Source: Candidatus Hodarchaeota archaeon | GTDB taxonomy: Archaea > Asgardarchaeota > Heimdallarchaeia > Hodarchaeales > Hodarchaeaceae | Length of the DNA stretch: 35,288 nucleotides | Reading direction: 5' to 3' | Assembly (NCBI GenBank): GCA_016840285.1 | Contig: JAEOSR010000076.1 | Coordinates: forward strand, 1-35,288 | Shown: positions 33,063 through 35,288 of the stretch, piece by piece | Numbering within the stretch: the stretch's first letter is position 1 | How the letters are laid out: every line of letters begins with the position of its first letter | Program-made: the position numbers and the translations under genes | The notes under the pieces: generated by a model | Databases searched by the model: none | Told to the model about the DNA's origin: nothing | What the model saw: the letters and a program-made list of their open reading frames with translations, nothing else

Positions 33063-34448
33063 TCATGAATTCAATCGAATTCCATCTCGTTCTGAAAAGC
33101 ATTTCATTAATCGTTCAAATAAATTAGGTATATTCAAAAAGTAATAGTAATCCCAAAGTGATGTGTATAATATATAGTAATCGTTCCACTCATAATCATG
33201 AAGAACCTCTAGGATCTTTCTATTTTCTGGAAGACTAATTCTTTTGTTTCCTTCTTCTTCATAAGATGTCGCAGTTATTCTGAATTCTCGATAACAATTT
33301 CTATTAATCGGGGAATAATTGGGATAAAGGTAAGTTATTATCTTAATCAGTGAATCAAGCAGGAATAAACGTATTTCACTCTCCCAATCAGGTTCATATT
33401 TTCCATGAAAGGAAATCAGCCGTGCTATTGGCCCATAAAGTTTTTGAGTAGCTTTTTTCCCATGAATGACGCGTTGACCAACCTCAATAACGAGATTGGC
33501 ATCTTTGAGCGTCTTGACATATCGAGTAATTGTCGAAGCTTTTCTTGGTATAGAAGCAACCTGATTGTATCTCTCTGTTAGTTCCTTTATAGTGAAACTG
33601 CCATCACGTAATACATGAAAGAGGGGGGGATAAGACGGTTTTTCAAAATAACGAGCTTTGGGATCAATATCCGATAAGTTGCAAAATAATTTAGGAAAAC
33701 GTCGAACCACGTCTTTGAAAGCGAGACCTCCCTTCTTCTTCGTCGCATCATCTAACATTGAAGAGGGGGATTCATTTTCAAGCGTAGTAGATTTGTTAAA
33801 ACAATTCAAAAAGTCCTCTTGAGCACTAGGATAGGTTAAGAGAACTAGATTCCATCCCAGAAATTCAAAAAAATCATGTGGATCATATGGAGCCCACGCA
33901 GATAGCATCCCAAGGAGCTCAGGCTCTTCTGAATTTAATATTTTCTTTTTATTTAAATCCACAATTTGTTGAAATTGTAATTGCCACTGAAATAGAGCTT
34001 TTTCATCGATTGATTTTTCTGGATAAAGAATTTTTAAGATCTTTACTAAATCTTTGAATATTTTCCGTCCAGCATTGTCTTGCCAATCTATTTCAAGCTC
34101 ATCAATAATAATAAACTTTGCAGTGAGCGAATAGAGGGTCTGAGAAAGAGTCTTTCCCTCAATTATCTGTTGACCAATTTCTTGTACAATTCCATGTTTT
34201 TTTAATACAATAAAATGTCTATAAACTGTTGATTCACTTTTTGCACGGTCATCCTTTGCAAGTCTCGCATATTCTTTAGCCATATCTGAAAGAGTTAATG
34301 GGCCGTTCCTATGTATAATTTCAACAAGCGTCAAATAACGAGGATTTTTCAGAAGAGCTATTTGATCTGGATTCACGAGCAACATTACTAGCTCTTGCTT
34401 TTGAATTATAACATCCTCACTGCAATTATTTGATGAGGACCTTCCCAT
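33063..34448 (-). CDS. Duplicated winged-helix transcription regulator
   Basis: 461 residues made of two similar halves. Copy 1 (about 35-146) reads KNPRYLTLVEIIHRNGPLT ... STVYRHFIVLKKHGIVQEIGQQIIEGKTLSQTLYSL; copy 2 (about 269-379) reads EKPSYPPLFHVLRDGSFTIK ... STITRYVKTLKDANLVIEVGQRVIHGKKATQKLYGP. In both an ArsR-like winged helix is followed by a wing, then DWxxx and a LYPxxS helix. The remaining segments are mostly helical and unfamiliar. A tandem duplication of a DNA-binding unit within one chain is unusual and would let a monomer read a two-part site. It is co-directional with, and 34 bases from, the aminotransferase gene, and divergent from a peptide-type substrate-binding protein gene, so it probably controls amino-acid or peptide use. 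ATG start; TATA-like TTTATACC near 34510-34518. Confidence 0.75.
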   Translation of the reverse strand: MGRSSSNNCSEDVIIQKQELVMLLVNPDQIALLKNPRYLTLVEIIHRNGPLTLSDMAKEYARLAKDDRAKSESTVYRHFIVLKKHGIVQEIGQQIIEGKTLSQTLYSLTAKFIIIDELEIDWQDNAGRKIFKDLVKILKILYPEKSIDEKALFQWQLQFQQIVDLNKKKILNSEEPELLGMLSAWAPYDPHDFFEFLGWNLVLLTYPSAQEDFLNCFNKSTTLENESPSSMLDDATKKKGGLAFKDVVRRFPKLFCNLSDIDPKARYFEKPSYPPLFHVLRDGSFTIKELTERYNQVASIPRKASTITRYVKTLKDANLVIEVGQRVIHGKKATQKLYGPIARLISFHGKYEPDWESEIRLFLLDSLIKIITYLYPNYSPINRNCYREFRITATSYEEEGNKRISLPENRKILEVLHDYEWNDYYILYTSLWDYYYFLNIPNLFERLMKCFSERDGIRLNS

Positions 34449-34612
34449 GATATTTACCAGACTTATCTCTATAATTGCATGCTAAAAGATTGAAAAATTC
34501 CCTTTTTTTTGGTATAAATTAATTGATAATCAAAGGTTGTATCATTTAATATCCCTTTCATTATATAATTGTATAGTAAGATTCATATTTGTGATTATTT
34601 TTTTCATAACAC

Positions 34613-34620
34613 TTATAAAA
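34613..34620 (+). promoter_or_regulatory. TATA box for the substrate-binding protein gene
   Basis: TTATAAAA in the 278-base AT-rich region between the winged-helix regulator and the substrate-binding protein gene. It would give a leader of about 80 bases that contains the inverted repeat at 34683-34706. A second TATA-like TTATATATT follows at about 34637-34645. Confidence 0.5.
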
Positions 34621-34682
34621 GTTTTCAATATTAATATTATATATTCACAAAACTTAAATATTATTTCGAATAGTTAAGCGTT

Positions 34683-34706
34683 AATTTCACAATTAGAAGT
34701 GAAATT
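34683..34706. promoter_or_regulatory. Inverted repeat in the leader of the substrate-binding protein gene
   Basis: AATTTCAC (34683-34690) and GTGAAATT (34699-34706) are perfect eight-base inverted copies with an eight-base spacer, ending seven bases before the GAGAGGAA ribosome site. It could be the operator of the divergent winged-helix regulator or an mRNA hairpin that controls access to the ribosome site. Confidence 0.5.
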
Positions 34707-34726
34707 CAAATTGAGAGGAAAAAAAG

Positions 34727-35288
34727 TTGAGACAAAGAAAAAATTCAATCATCTTAATATTAGTCTTTTTAGTCGGTATTTTTACGACTGTAAGTGTTTT
34801 ACCAGTAAAAGCAGCTAGCGGTACAGTTATTTATGGCACCACAGATTCAATGATGAGTCTAGACCCTTGTCATGCCTATGACACTATGTCGTCAACAATG
34901 ATAATGGCATTAACTCATGGACTCATGGAGATGCCATTAGATTCCACTGATCCAGAAAAAGGACCAATAACTGAATCATTTACCGTTAGTTTAGATGCTA
35001 TGGAATACGTTTTCAACCTGAAATCAGGTATCAAGTTCGCTGATGGTACACCTTTCAATGCGTCAGCATTGAAATGGAACATAGATCGAGTAATGAATTT
35101 AGAAGGAGACAACGCTTTTCTTTTAACTGAAGTTGTTAATAAAACCGAAGTTACAGGTGATTATTCATTTAAATTTTACTTGAATAAACCTGATGCAACC
35201 TTTTTAAGCAGATTAGCCTTTCCAGTTGGTTGGCCAGTTAGTACATTGTCTTTATCGGAAACAGAAATTGGTGGTGACCCAGAAAACA
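34727..35288 (+). CDS. Peptide-type ABC transporter substrate-binding protein, family 5 (partial)
   Basis: The frame is open from a TTG at 34727 to the right edge (187 residues). Residues 1-30 are a signal peptide (RQRKNS, hydrophobic core, VKA|A-type cleavage). The mature part begins GTVIYGTTDSMMSLDPCHAYD, has YVFNLKSGIKFADGTPFNASALKWNIDR, and RLAFPVGWPVS, the classic pattern of the SBP_bac_5 family (DppA/OppA). It would bind oligopeptides or similar solutes outside the cell for an ABC importer whose genes should lie to the right. GAGAGGAA (34713-34720) supports the TTG. Divergent from the winged-helix regulator. Confidence 0.9.
   Translation, partial: MRQRKNSIILILVFLVGIFTTVSVLPVKAASGTVIYGTTDSMMSLDPCHAYDTMSSTMIMALTHGLMEMPLDSTDPEKGPITESFTVSLDAMEYVFNLKSGIKFADGTPFNASALKWNIDRVMNLEGDNAFLLTEVVNKTEVTGDYSFKFYLNKPDATFLSRLAFPVGWPVSTLSLSETEIGGDPEN

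Noticed and set aside
1..35288. Search by eye for tRNA genes, rRNA, CRISPR repeats and insertion-sequence ends.
   Set aside because: No cloverleaf-like GC-rich segments, regular repeat-spacer arrays, transposase motifs or long terminal inverted repeats were seen; a covariance-model scan would be the decisive test.

Overview
The window reads as chromosomal DNA of an archaeon, most likely an Asgard archaeon (Heimdallarchaeia-like is my best guess from content; it is not proven). The signs are a Ras/Rab-type GTPase, a Sar1/Arf-like GTPase with a C-terminal longin-like extension, a three-gene Era-like GTPase/DUF2073/zinc-ribbon operon of archaeal type, a single-domain KaiC-like ATPase, a PGF-CTERM-type surface protein and an archaeosortase-like membrane protein, 2-oxoacid:ferredoxin oxidoreductase split into four subunits, archaeal TATA-type promoters, and many TTG/GTG starts chosen by Shine-Dalgarno sequences. 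The DNA is AT-rich (by eye about 35-38% GC) and densely coding. No gap exceeds 300 bases; the largest are about 250-280 bases. I saw no rRNA, tRNA, CRISPR array or insertion sequence.

Layout. 1-5137: tail of a bacterio-opsin-activator-type HTH regulator, a NUDIX hydrolase, then membrane and stress genes (zinc-ribbon/beta-repeat membrane protein, MscS channel, ZIP metal transporter, metallophosphoesterase). 5270-12987: envelope and transport block with a heterodimeric ABC exporter (one degenerate ATP site), a 775-residue secreted protein with a PGF-CTERM tail, and an MFS permease. 13131-15376: Era-like GTPase/DUF2073/zinc-ribbon operon (ArvABC/OapABC-like, linked to vesicle formation in haloarchaea) facing a coiled-coil/winged-helix protein. 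15662-18687: a small Cys-rich protein and a sugar nucleotidyltransferase followed by a phosphomannomutase-like protein that has lost most catalytic motifs. 18873-23588: Sar1/Arf-longin GTPase, lipoate ligase-type protein, KaiC-like ATPase, small AbrB-like protein, Ras/Rab GTPase, and divergently the archaeosortase-like protein. 23667-26710: asparaginyl-tRNA synthetase facing an HTH/octaproline/zinc-ribbon protein.

26888-35288 is a coherent peptide and amino-acid catabolism region, almost all on the minus strand: stand-alone Lrp/AsnC sensor domain, M24 peptidase, porB-porA-porD-porG (overlapping operon), a class I aminotransferase co-transcribed with an internally duplicated winged-helix regulator, and, divergent from that regulator, the start of a peptide-type ABC substrate-binding protein. 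Taken together: import peptides, cleave them, transaminate amino acids to 2-oxoacids, and oxidise these to acyl-CoA with reduced ferredoxin.

The most interesting signals are the archaeosortase plus PGF-CTERM substrate pair, the ArvABC-like operon beside two eukaryote-like small GTPases, the GTPase-longin fusion with a palindrome on its promoter, the pseudo-phosphomannomutase, the octaproline protein (possible profilin ligand), and several unexplained inverted repeats in promoters.
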